From NCBI GenBank assembly GCA_017396925.1, contig JAFQKM010000238.1, positions 1-6,735 on the forward strand: a DNA stretch of 6,735 bases. Reading direction: 5' to 3'. The stretch comes from Clostridia bacterium (GTDB taxonomy: Bacteria; Bacillota; Clostridia; Oscillospirales; Butyricicoccaceae). The notes below the pieces were generated by a model, which worked only from the letters and a program-made list of their open reading frames with translations, was not told the DNA's origin and searched no databases. The translations under genes and the position numbers were made by a program. The first letter of the stretch is position 1. The number at the start of each line of letters is the position of its first letter. This document shows, piece by piece, positions 1 to 5,509 of the stretch.

Positions 1-127
1 AGTAGGGGCCGATCAGGACGCCTGCGATCAGGTAGGCGGTGACATCGGGCAGTTTGAGCGGCTTGACGGCACGGGTCATCAGCAGACCGGCCAGCAAAGC
101 GATCGAAACGGAAAGCAGGGTGGACAT
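1..127 (-). CDS. Cation:proton antiporter (CPA2/Kef-type), N-terminal fragment
   Basis: Only the first 42 codons are inside the window; the gene runs off the left edge. The protein starts MSTLLSVSIALLAGLLMTRA, a first membrane helix, and continues KPLKLPDVTAYLIAGVLIGPY. A 'LP.VtaYLiaGvliGP' segment in the second helix is typical of the Na+/H+ exchanger domain of CPA2 antiporters (KefB/KefC/NapA-like), which exchange K+ or Na+ for H+ across the cell membrane. This is recognition of a short conserved segment, so the ion and subfamily cannot be told. The start has a GAGAG about 10 bases upstream, and a TTGATT-17-TATACT promoter lies 51 bases further up. The gene is divergent from the DMT transporter. 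It could be another membrane protein, but the Pro-Asp and GxxxGP pattern makes an antiporter the best reading. Confidence 0.72.
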   Translation of the reverse strand, partial: MSTLLSVSIALLAGLLMTRAVKPLKLPDVTAYLIAGVLIGPY

Positions 128-156
128 GGTATATACTCTCTTTTCTAATATTGTAG

Positions 157-172
157 GGTGCCTTTTGGCACC
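157..172 (-). repeat. Inverted repeat at the 5' end of the antiporter leader
   Basis: GGTGCC (157-162) and GGCACC (167-172) form a perfect 6-bp stem around a 4-base loop (TTTT on plus, AAAA on minus). It lies just downstream of the leftward -10 box, so it would be at the very 5' end of the antiporter mRNA. There is no U-run directly after it on the minus strand (CTACAATATT follows), so it is not an obvious terminator. It could be an mRNA-stabilising 5' hairpin or a small operator over the transcription start. Confidence 0.45.
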
Positions 173-177
173 ACGAT

Positions 178-206
178 AGTATACAGCGACGAAACGGAGA
201 AATCAA
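178..206 (-). promoter_or_regulatory. Promoter for the leftward antiporter gene
   Basis: Read on the minus strand, TTGATT (201-206) is followed after 17 bases by TATACT (178-183). This is a good sigma-A-type promoter with ideal spacing. Transcription would begin near 171, giving a leader of about 44 bases before the antiporter ATG. Start site and strength are inferred. Confidence 0.6.
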
Positions 207-324
207 CCGAAAATTAGTTGAATTATCCAAGAAAATATAAAAAATTTTGCACAAAATAGACAAAAGAAAGGCAGGGATGTAAAGTTCCTGTAAAGAAAAT
301 GAAGCGAATAGCTGTTTTTGTACA
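207..324. other. AT-rich spacer with no recognised feature
   Basis: This is the middle of the divergent intergenic region between the antiporter and the DMT transporter. It is strongly AT-rich, with A-runs around 231-246 that could bend DNA or act as an UP-like element. No convincing gene, RNA fold or operator was found. An upstream in-frame ATG at 299 lies before the promoter of the rightward gene and so is unlikely to be used. Confidence 0.5.
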
Positions 325-352
325 TTGCCTTTCCCGTGGGGTATGGTATACT
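325..352 (+). promoter_or_regulatory. Extended -10 promoter for the DMT transporter
   Basis: TTGCCT (325-330) is followed after 16 bases by TATACT (347-352). A TG dinucleotide one base before the -10 box (TGGTATACT) makes it an extended -10 promoter. Transcription should start near 359, about 33 bases before the chosen ATG at 392. This supports the shorter start of the transporter. Confidence 0.65.
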
Positions 353-391
353 GATAAGAGAAAAATAAAGAAGCTTTGGGGGATATTGTTT

Positions 392-1231
392 ATGATCTAT
401 CTTCTGCTTTCCATTCTTTGCGGTTCGATGGTTTCGCTGGTCATGCGCATCAGCGAGGGACGCATCGGCAGCAAGACGGGGATGGTTGCCATGAATTATC
501 TGACCTGCCTGCTGGTGGCCGGCAGCTTTATGGGCTTTGGCAATGTTATGCCTGAGCATCCGCTGGCCGGACGCACTCTGGGTATGGGTGTGATCAACGG
601 TATTTTCTATATGGCCGGCCTGCTGATGATGCAGTATAACATTCCGCGCAACGGCGTGGTATTGCCGTCGGTCTTTTCGCGTATGGGCGGCCTGCTGGTT
701 CCGCTGGCCGTTGCCATCCTGTTTTTCCATGAGGCACCCACTGTGATGCAGATCCTCGGCTCGGTGCTGGCCATTGCAGCCATTCTCATCCTCAATTATC
801 AGAAGGATGCCGGCAATGTGGGCGATAAAAAGGCGCTGGTTATGCTTTTTATTGCCGACGGTCTCGCCGGCATCATGGCCAAGGTCTTCAGCGAGATCGG
901 CGATCAGGTGCTCTCGCCCAACTTCCTCTTCTTTACCTTCAGCTCGGCCTTTATCTTCTGCTCGATGATCGTGTTGATGAAGAAGGAACGTCCCGGCCTG
1001 CGCGAGGTCGGCTTCGGTATGATGGTCGGTGTCCCCAATTTCATGGGTGCGCGCTTTACCCTCAAGGCGCTGGAGACCATACCGGCCGTTATCGTTTATC
1101 CCATGCGCAGCGTATCCACCATCGTCATCATCACGCTGGCCGGCACACTTTTCTTCAAGGAAAAGCTCAGCCGCCGTCAGCTGGCTGCCATGGGCATCAT
1201 TCTGGCATCCCTGATCCTGCTGAATGTATAA
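392..1231 (+). CDS. DMT-superfamily (EamA-like) membrane transporter
   Basis: A 279-residue, very hydrophobic integral membrane protein with roughly ten predicted helices, matching the two-repeat EamA layout of about 290 residues. It begins MIYLLLSILCGSMVSLVMRI. The ending KEKLSRRQLAAMGIILASLILLN resembles the EamA signature, in which the last helix follows a 'E.ls..q..G..li..G' stretch; a similar EAPTVMQILGSVLAIAAILIL closes the first repeat (residues about 112-132). Family members export or import small metabolites such as amino acids, nucleosides or drugs; the substrate here is unknown. The start at 392 is preceded by GGGGGA (378-383), 8 bases away, and lies downstream of the promoter at 325-352. 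An ORF extension to 299 would add 31 residues starting upstream of the promoter and was rejected. It is a single-gene unit ending at a strong terminator. Confidence 0.82.
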   Translation: MIYLLLSILCGSMVSLVMRISEGRIGSKTGMVAMNYLTCLLVAGSFMGFGNVMPEHPLAGRTLGMGVINGIFYMAGLLMMQYNIPRNGVVLPSVFSRMGGLLVPLAVAILFFHEAPTVMQILGSVLAIAAILILNYQKDAGNVGDKKALVMLFIADGLAGIMAKVFSEIGDQVLSPNFLFFTFSSAFIFCSMIVLMKKERPGLREVGFGMMVGVPNFMGARFTLKALETIPAVIVYPMRSVSTIVIITLAGTLFFKEKLSRRQLAAMGIILASLILLNV

Positions 1232-1245
1232 GATAACTGCAGATG

Positions 1246-1273
1246 AAAAGGCAGCCTTCGGGCTGCCTTTTTT
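1246..1273 (+). terminator. Rho-independent terminator of the DMT transporter gene
   Basis: AAAAGGCAGCC (1246-1256), loop TTCG (1257-1260) and GGCTGCCTTTT (1261-1271) form a perfect 11-bp stem capped by a stable UUCG tetraloop and running into a T-tract. It begins 14 bases after the stop codon. It also isolates the following XRE-SLH operon from read-through. Confidence 0.93.
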
Positions 1274-1305
1274 CATAATTCTTCCTTTTTCGATATTTTT
1301 TGCCA

Positions 1306-1328
1306 ATTTGTCCTGTGACAGGACAAAT
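1306..1328. promoter_or_regulatory. Operator 1: perfect 23-base palindrome upstream of the XRE gene
   Basis: The half-site ATTTGTCCTGT (1306-1316) is mirrored exactly by ACAGGACAAAT (1318-1328) around a single central G at 1317. A perfect 11-bp dyad in an otherwise plain AT-rich spacer is a strong mark of a dimeric DNA-binding protein site. The centre is 71 bases before the XRE start codon. No T-tract follows on plus, so a terminator is unlikely. The natural candidate binder is the adjacent XRE regulator, which is an inference. It overlaps a weak -35 candidate (GTGACA, 1315-1320), consistent with repression. Confidence 0.75.
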
Positions 1329-1344
1329 ATTTCACATCTATAGG
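1315..1344 (+). promoter_or_regulatory. Possible promoter of the XRE-SLH operon
   Basis: GTGACA (1315-1320), 18 bases, then TATAGG (1339-1344) is the best -35/-10 pair visible between the two operators. It is weak, especially the -10. If real, transcription would start near 1351, with operator 1 covering the -35 and operator 2 just downstream of the start. A weak or atypical promoter would fit a regulated operon, but other placements are possible. Confidence 0.3.
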
Positions 1345-1355
1345 CTACCTTTAAC

Positions 1356-1374
1356 TTGTCCTATGTTAAGACAA
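1356..1374. promoter_or_regulatory. Operator 2: imperfect copy of the upstream palindrome
   Basis: Bases 1356-1374 match the core of operator 1 (1308-1326) at 15 of 19 positions: both begin TTGTCCT and end GACAA. The dyad is imperfect, with TTGTC and GACAA outer arms mirrored about the G at 1365. The two centres (1317 and 1365) are 48 bases apart, between four and five helical turns. The site ends directly against the AAGGGG ribosome binding site of the XRE gene. This looks like a second, weaker site for the same protein. Confidence 0.65.
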
Positions 1375-1387
1375 AAGGGGTGGTATC

Positions 1388-1642
1388 ATGGCGAGAGTCA
1401 TGGATGGAAAAGAAATGAATATGATCGGCAGCCGCCTGCGTGAACTGCGCACCGAAAAAGGGCTGAGCCAGCAGGCCCTGTCGGACAAACTGCAGCTGGA
1501 GGCCATTTATGTCTGCCGCGGCTCGATCTCCCGTATTGAGGATAAGCTGCGTACGGTCACCGATATCGAACTGTACGGCCTGGCCAAGGTGCTGGACGTT
1601 CGCGTGGAGGATCTTTTTGAGCCGCGCAAGGTGGAAGAATAA
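1388..1642 (+). CDS. XRE-family helix-turn-helix transcriptional regulator
   Basis: A small DNA-binding protein of 84 residues. The HTH_3/XRE domain spans about residues 12-77: IGSRLRELRTEKGLSQQALSDKL (helices 1-2), then a characteristic insert with IYVCRGSISRIE carrying the recognition helix, then TDIELYGLAKVLDVRVEDLF. There is no sensor or dimerisation domain beyond this, so it probably acts as a simple dimeric repressor or activator. AAGGGG (1375-1380) sits 7 bases before the ATG at 1388. A start at 1421 (MIGSRLREL) is possible, since many relatives begin there, but has a weaker ribosome site. Two matching palindromes directly upstream suggest autoregulation. The SLH gene follows after 24 bases, so this regulator probably controls that surface protein. 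The role is inferred; the fold is secure. Confidence 0.88.
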   Translation: MARVMDGKEMNMIGSRLRELRTEKGLSQQALSDKLQLEAIYVCRGSISRIEDKLRTVTDIELYGLAKVLDVRVEDLFEPRKVEE

Positions 1643-1654
1643 GCGTGTATGCGG

Positions 1655-1660
1655 AAGGAG
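1655..1660 (+). promoter_or_regulatory. Ribosome binding site that sets the SLH protein start
   Basis: AAGGAG lies 6 bases before the ATG at 1667 and downstream of the alternative in-frame ATG at 1649. It therefore selects 1667, which also places the lysines and hydrophobic core of the signal peptide at the true N-terminus. Confidence 0.8.
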
Positions 1661-1666
1661 CCGAAT

Positions 1667-3535
1667 ATGAAACAGAAACAGATCCTGACAGGACTGCTGG
1701 TTTTTCTGATGGTCCTGACCCTGCTGCCCATGTCGAGCGCAGCTGCCGGCGGCCTGCAGTTTGAAACGGAGATCTGGGTAGACAGCGAGATCATGCGGAT
1801 CCCCAGATCCTCCCTGAGCGGCGATGTGACCAAGGCCTTCGAGGGAAGCTTTATGTTCGATGAAGTCTATCTGACCGATGCGGAGGTCGAGGGAGACGAG
1901 CATGTTTCGGTCGATGCGTTGGGTGACGGGCGCTGGCGTCTTATTCTGGAAGCGCCGGGCAGCGGTACCGTTACGGTTACAATGGCCGAAGGAGAAACAT
2001 ACGCTTTCCCGGTGACGGTCTATGGGGATACGGAAGACGCCGATCTGCCTTCCGGCGGCGGTACCGAATCTGAGATCCCCGAAGAAGAGGAGCCCGAGCC
2101 GGAGCTGATCTGGTCGGAGAAGGGGACCTTTGCAGTCTCGGAGGAACACGACACCGTCAGCCTGACCACTTCGGAAGGCTTTACCTTTGAAAAGGCCGTG
2201 CTGGTGGGCGAGAGCGCCGAGTTTGCCGAGCTGGAGTATACCGAGGAAGAAATCACGATCAGCTTTCCCTATGGCTGGGTGGGAGATCGGCTGCGTGTGC
2301 GCGTCTATTTCAACGAAATGGGGTATAATACAACGGTTTCGCTGCGGCTGAAGAATGATCTGCCCGCTTTGGTCTTTCGTCAGGCCGACGGTACGGTCTG
2401 TGAAGCACTGACACTGCCCAGAGGAGAAAAGGCGGAGGGGCGTTTTGTTCTTCTGCTGCCCGACGGCTCGGAGGCCGAAGCGGAAAGGCTGGACCTGCCT
2501 GATATCGTCGATCATACAGAGGCTGAGGGCGGTCTGGTACTGACCGGGGCGGATTTCGGCGAGGATGCTGCCAGCGCCGATTATAACGGACGCACCTATC
2601 GTTTTCCCATTAAGATCGATCTGCCGATCCTGGCCTTTTACAGCGGAAAGACGGCAAGCATCGATCAGCTGATCGAAGAATACACTGTCGAAGAGATCGA
2701 AAGCACCTTTTATCTGATCGCCGGCAGTCCGATCGAAAATGCCATGATGGATGCAGAGCTGACATCGATTGCCGCCCTCCGGCAGATCGGCAGCGGTAAG
2801 GTGGTCGCTGTGACCCTCCGGCAGCTGCCCGAAGATGGCGGCCGGTATACCGTCACCGGCGAAGTCGATGGCGTAATCCGTACAGCCGGTATTACCCTGT
2901 ATGACGGCGTTACAACGCCGCCCGTCGAGCCTTCGGCACCCGAGGCGCCGGGGACCGGGGAGAGCAGCGGAGCCGGTTACGAGCCCGAAATAAAACTGCC
3001 CTTCACCGATGTTCAGAAGGGCGCATGGTACTATGACGCTGTCTGCTGGGCCTATGAACAGGGCATCATGCGGGGCACAGCGCCCGATATCTTCAGCCCC
3101 GATCAGACGGTCGACCGTGCTATGCTGGTCACCATTCTTTGGCGCATGGAGGGATGTCCGGTGGTCAACGATTGGATGCCTTTCGGGGATATTCCGGCCG
3201 ACACCTGGTATACCGAAGCTGTCCGCTGGGCGGCGGCCATGGGGATCGTCAAGGGTACGAGCGAGACCACCTTTGCACCGCTGGAGCCCCTGACCCGCGA
3301 GCAGGCCGCTGTGATTCTCTATCGTTATGCCGGCCATATTGGCCGTGACCTGTCGATGGACGATGCCGACCTGACCCGATTTGGTGATCATGCAAAGGTC
3401 AGCGCCTATGCCGATACGGCCGTTCGCTGGGCGGTCTGCCACAGATACCTCAACGGCGACGGACAGGATCTGCTGCCGCGCGACAGTATGGAGCGCAGCC
3501 AGCTGGCCCAGCTGATGATGAACTTTGCAGAATAA
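1667..3535 (+). CDS. Secreted S-layer homology (SLH) domain surface protein
   Basis: A 622-residue exported protein. The N-terminus MKQKQILTGLLVFLMVLTLLP followed by MSSAAAGG is a typical signal peptide, with cleavage likely around residues 25-28. Three SLH domains fill the C-terminus at about residues 444-498, 504-560 and 569-622. Each has the F-x-D/G-D opening, W-A repeats (VCWAYEQGIM, VRWAAAMGIV, VRWAVCHRYL) and an arginine at the TRAE position (VDRAM, LTREQ, MERSQ). Such domains bind pyruvylated secondary cell-wall polymer and anchor proteins to the wall. Between them and the signal peptide lie three acidic, beta-rich-looking segments of no recognised family: about 30-126, 148-318 and 319-413. 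They are separated by an acidic linker (127-147, EEEEPEPE) and a Pro/Gly/Ser linker (414-443). The third SLH repeat is the most divergent. No enzymatic motif is seen. It is the second gene of an operon with the XRE regulator. Confidence 0.87.
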   Translation: MKQKQILTGLLVFLMVLTLLPMSSAAAGGLQFETEIWVDSEIMRIPRSSLSGDVTKAFEGSFMFDEVYLTDAEVEGDEHVSVDALGDGRWRLILEAPGSGTVTVTMAEGETYAFPVTVYGDTEDADLPSGGGTESEIPEEEEPEPELIWSEKGTFAVSEEHDTVSLTTSEGFTFEKAVLVGESAEFAELEYTEEEITISFPYGWVGDRLRVRVYFNEMGYNTTVSLRLKNDLPALVFRQADGTVCEALTLPRGEKAEGRFVLLLPDGSEAEAERLDLPDIVDHTEAEGGLVLTGADFGEDAASADYNGRTYRFPIKIDLPILAFYSGKTASIDQLIEEYTVEEIESTFYLIAGSPIENAMMDAELTSIAALRQIGSGKVVAVTLRQLPEDGGRYTVTGEVDGVIRTAGITLYDGVTTPPVEPSAPEAPGTGESSGAGYEPEIKLPFTDVQKGAWYYDAVCWAYEQGIMRGTAPDIFSPDQTVDRAMLVTILWRMEGCPVVNDWMPFGDIPADTWYTEAVRWAAAMGIVKGTSETTFAPLEPLTREQAAVILYRYAGHIGRDLSMDDADLTRFGDHAKVSAYADTAVRWAVCHRYLNGDGQDLLPRDSMERSQLAQLMMNFAE

Positions 3536-3540
3536 AACAG

Positions 3541-3576
3541 AAAATCCCTCTGCCAATGCGGCAGAGGGATTTTTTT
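3541..3576. terminator. Bidirectional terminator between convergent genes
   Basis: AAAATCCCTCTGCC (3541-3554) and GGCAGAGGGATTTT (3560-3573) form a perfect 14-bp stem around the loop AATGC, with T-runs at the 3' side (to 3576) and A-runs at the 5' side. It starts 5 bases after the SLH stop codon. On the minus strand the same stem ends in TTTT 13 bases after the nitroreductase stop, so it can serve both converging units. Confidence 0.92.
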
Positions 3577-3589
3577 GTCCTGATGGGAG

Positions 3590-4102
3590 TTACAGAACGG
3601 CGACCAGTTCTTCTTTGGCCTTGGAAACGGCGTGAAGCTTGGAAGGTTCGGCATCGTCGGCGGGATAGCCGGTGGGGAACATGGCAATCAGTTCATAGCC
3701 TTCCATCTCAGGGAAGGCAGCCTTGAGCTTGGGCTCATCGAAAGAGCCGACCCATGTGGTGCCGAGACCCAGATCATGGATCTCCAGCATCATCTGTGTG
3801 GCCACAATAGTAGCATCGACATCGGCAAAGCCCTTCTGGTCATACTTACGTGTCCATGCGGTTTTGGGATCGCCGCCGATGACAAAAAACAGCTTGGTGC
3901 CGAAGGTATAGGGTGTGGTCTCATAGACCTTAGCAACGGCCTCGGGGCTCTGGATGACCCATACCTTAAAGGGCTGCCAGTTGCAGGCGGTGGGGGCTGT
4001 CATAGCGGCTTCGATGATCTTATCGATCTTCTCCTGCTCGACAGGGGTATCCTTGAACTTACGGACCGAATAGCGGTCGTGGGAAAGCTGCAGAAAATCC
4101 AT
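3590..4102 (-). CDS. Nitroreductase-family FMN oxidoreductase
   Basis: A 170-residue cytoplasmic flavoenzyme of the nitroreductase superfamily. These proteins bind FMN as homodimers and use NAD(P)H to reduce nitro compounds, quinones or flavins; the true substrate here is unknown. The family's N-terminal signature is residues 9-18, DRYSVRKFKD, whose Arg/Ser/Arg set contacts the FMN phosphate. It is followed by APTACNWQPFKVWVI (36-50) and a late LGLGTTWVGSFD (111-122) plus FPTGYPADD (142-150). Length matches the short, single-domain members. The start is set by AAGGAG 6 bases upstream of the ATG at 4102; an upstream in-frame ATG at 4165 would add 21 residues encoded within the preceding terminator and was rejected. 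It lies 73 bases downstream of the lyase gene on the same strand, with a terminator hairpin in between. No separate promoter was found. Confidence 0.9.
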   Translation of the reverse strand: MDFLQLSHDRYSVRKFKDTPVEQEKIDKIIEAAMTAPTACNWQPFKVWVIQSPEAVAKVYETTPYTFGTKLFFVIGGDPKTAWTRKYDQKGFADVDATIVATQMMLEIHDLGLGTTWVGSFDEPKLKAAFPEMEGYELIAMFPTGYPADDAEPSKLHAVSKAKEELVAVL

Positions 4103-4133
4103 GGTTTTCTCCTTTCTGACAATAAACCGGTTA

Positions 4134-4162
4134 GAAAAAGCGGGCTCCGGATGGGAGCCCGC
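4134..4162 (-). terminator. Terminator hairpin between the lyase and nitroreductase genes
   Basis: On the minus strand GCGGGCTCC (4162-4154), loop CATCC and GGAGCCCGC (4148-4140) make a perfect 9-bp GC-rich stem followed by TTTTTCTAA. It starts 13 bases after the lyase stop. Since no clear promoter lies between it and the nitroreductase start, it may be leaky and tune the downstream gene by partial read-through. Confidence 0.85.
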
Positions 4163-4175
4163 CATAAAGCTTGAA

Positions 4176-5384
4176 TTAGTCGATGAAAACGTACTTGGAC
4201 AGACGGTCCATAGCTTCCTCGACGCGGGACAGAGGCAGAGCCAGGTTCATGCGGATATGGCAGGGACCATGGAAACCGCGGCCGTCCTGAATGGTGACGC
4301 CGTGATCCCAGCAAGCCTTCTGGACTTCGTCGATGGTCTTGCCGTGCTTCTCGCACCACTCTGTGCAGTCGATGAAGAGCATGTATGTGCCCTGAGGCTT
4401 CTGGATCTTAACGCCTTCGAAGTTCTTGGTGATGTAGTCGTAAGCGTAGTTGATATTGCCGTTCAGGACCTGGATCAGCTCATCCAGCCACTCATAGCCG
4501 GTGGGTCTGTAAGCGCCGATGCAGCCGTACATCGACAGGACGTTCATCTGGTTGTAGTGGCTCAGGCTGGCTTCCTTGTTGCAGCGATCGCGCAGCCAGT
4601 TGTTGTAGATAACGGTGTAGGAGCCGACCAGACCGGCCAGATTAAATGTCTTGGAAGGAGCATAGACGGCAACGGTACGCTGCTTGGCGTCCTCGGAAAC
4701 CATCTGTGTGGGGATGTGCTTGTAGCCGGGCATGATCAGGTCAGACCAGATCTCGTCGGAGATGACATAAACGTCATGCTTCTTGTAGAGCTCCATGGCC
4801 TTCTCCAGTTCCCAGCGCTCCCATACACGACCGGTGGGATTGTGGGGCGAGCACATGATGGCGCAATGGATCTTGTTCTTGACGATCTTCTGCTCCATAT
4901 CTTCAAAGTCCATGCGGTAGATGCCCTGCTCGTCCTTCTTCAGCTCGGAGTGGATGATCTTATAGCCGTTGTTGCCCAGCGCGCCGGTGAAGCCAACGTA
5001 TGTGGGGGAGTGGACCAGAACGTTGTCGCCCTTGGAGCACAGAACGTTCAGCGCGGTAACAACGCCGCCGAGAACGCTGTTGGCATAGCCGATGTGCTTG
5101 TGTTCCATGCACTCGACGCCGTTGCGGTTCTTATGCCAGTTGACGATACCGTCCAGGTATTCCTGACGGGGTGCAAAATAACCGTAAGCAGGATGCTCAA
5201 CACGATCAATGATGGCCTGGGGGATGGAAGGTGCTGTAGCAAAGTTCATATCGGCAACCCACATGGGGATAACATCAAAACCTTCAATGGGGCCCGGAGG
5301 TGCCCAGCCGCCCTTACCGGGCATTTCGACTGCAATGGCATCCTTGCCGTGACGATCGATGATCGAGGTAAAATCGAATTTCAT
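4176..5384 (-). CDS. MalY/PatB-type PLP-dependent C-S lyase / aminotransferase
   Basis: A 402-residue fold-type I PLP enzyme, the usual length for MalY/PatB proteins. Visible landmarks are IPMWVADMNFATAPSI (residues 39-54, the MalY/PatB 'WVADMDF' hallmark), YGYF (67-70), HNPTG (181-185, PLP-ring Asn), SDEIWSDL (209-216, Asp to the pyridine nitrogen), SKTFN with the Schiff-base lysine at 245, and HIRMNLALP with the carboxylate-binding Arg at 378. Family members cleave cystathionine or cysteine S-conjugates to a thiol, pyruvate and ammonia; some transaminate. The substrate cannot be settled here, and a plain class I/II aminotransferase is the alternative. AAGGAG lies 10 bases upstream of the ATG at 5384; a longer frame to 5453 would begin upstream of the promoter's -10 box and was rejected. 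It has its own promoter and is divergent from the FliB-like gene. Confidence 0.9.
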   Translation of the reverse strand: MKFDFTSIIDRHGKDAIAVEMPGKGGWAPPGPIEGFDVIPMWVADMNFATAPSIPQAIIDRVEHPAYGYFAPRQEYLDGIVNWHKNRNGVECMEHKHIGYANSVLGGVVTALNVLCSKGDNVLVHSPTYVGFTGALGNNGYKIIHSELKKDEQGIYRMDFEDMEQKIVKNKIHCAIMCSPHNPTGRVWERWELEKAMELYKKHDVYVISDEIWSDLIMPGYKHIPTQMVSEDAKQRTVAVYAPSKTFNLAGLVGSYTVIYNNWLRDRCNKEASLSHYNQMNVLSMYGCIGAYRPTGYEWLDELIQVLNGNINYAYDYITKNFEGVKIQKPQGTYMLFIDCTEWCEKHGKTIDEVQKACWDHGVTIQDGRGFHGPCHIRMNLALPLSRVEEAMDRLSKYVFID

Positions 5385-5424
5385 AAAGCAATTACTCCTT
5401 TTTTGTTTAATTGGTGCTACCTCC

Positions 5425-5453
5425 ATTTTAGGCAAGTCTGCACAAAAAAGCAA
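5425..5453 (-). promoter_or_regulatory. Promoter for the lyase gene
   Basis: On the minus strand TTGCTT (5448-5453), 17 bases, then TAAAAT (5425-5430) is a near-consensus sigma-A promoter. Transcription would start near 5418, about 34 bases before the ATG at 5384. This rules out the longer ORF start at 5453. Confidence 0.75.
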
Positions 5454-5473
5454 TAGTTATTTGCGCAGTTCTG

Positions 5474-5482
5474 TGTTAAAAT
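5474..5482 (+). promoter_or_regulatory. Extended -10 promoter for the FliB-like gene
   Basis: TGTTAAAAT has the TGn extension followed by a 5-of-6 match to TATAAT. No good -35 is seen at the right distance, as is usual for extended -10 promoters. The start would be near 5489, with a leader of about 20 bases that contains the AAGGAGG site. It is divergent from, and close to, the lyase promoter. Confidence 0.55.
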
Positions 5483-5495
5483 TGTGATATTCCAT

Positions 5496-5502
5496 AAGGA
5501 GG
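5496..5502 (+). promoter_or_regulatory. Consensus ribosome binding site of the FliB-like gene
   Basis: AAGGAGG, a full Shine-Dalgarno match, sits 7 bases before the ATG at 5510 and fixes the start. Confidence 0.85.
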
Positions 5503-5509
5503 ATTATAG

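Noticed and set aside
203..1306. A 367-codon open frame on the minus strand, antisense to the DMT transporter
   Set aside because: The translation is low-complexity and charged (His, Gln, Gly rich), crosses the terminator, and has no ribosome site; the transporter on the other strand is clear.
1306..1328. The 23-base palindrome as a second terminator of the DMT transporter
   Set aside because: The stem can fold, but no T-tract follows on plus (ATTTCACATC), a strong terminator already lies upstream, and a related copy nearer the XRE gene argues for an operator.
1361..3556. A 731-codon open frame on the minus strand, antisense to the XRE and SLH genes
   Set aside because: It runs antisense through two well-supported genes and two regulatory elements, starts inside a terminator, and its translation is rich in Arg, Gln, His and Gly with no domain. 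It is a by-product of codon bias.
3632..4174. A 180-codon plus-strand frame antisense to the nitroreductase
   Set aside because: The minus-strand nitroreductase has its FMN-binding signature and ribosome site; the plus frame runs through a terminator hairpin.
4101..5456. A 451-codon open frame on the plus strand, antisense to the lyase
   Set aside because: The opposite strand encodes a complete PLP enzyme with all catalytic residues. The plus-strand product resembles no family and extends across the terminator and the lyase promoter.
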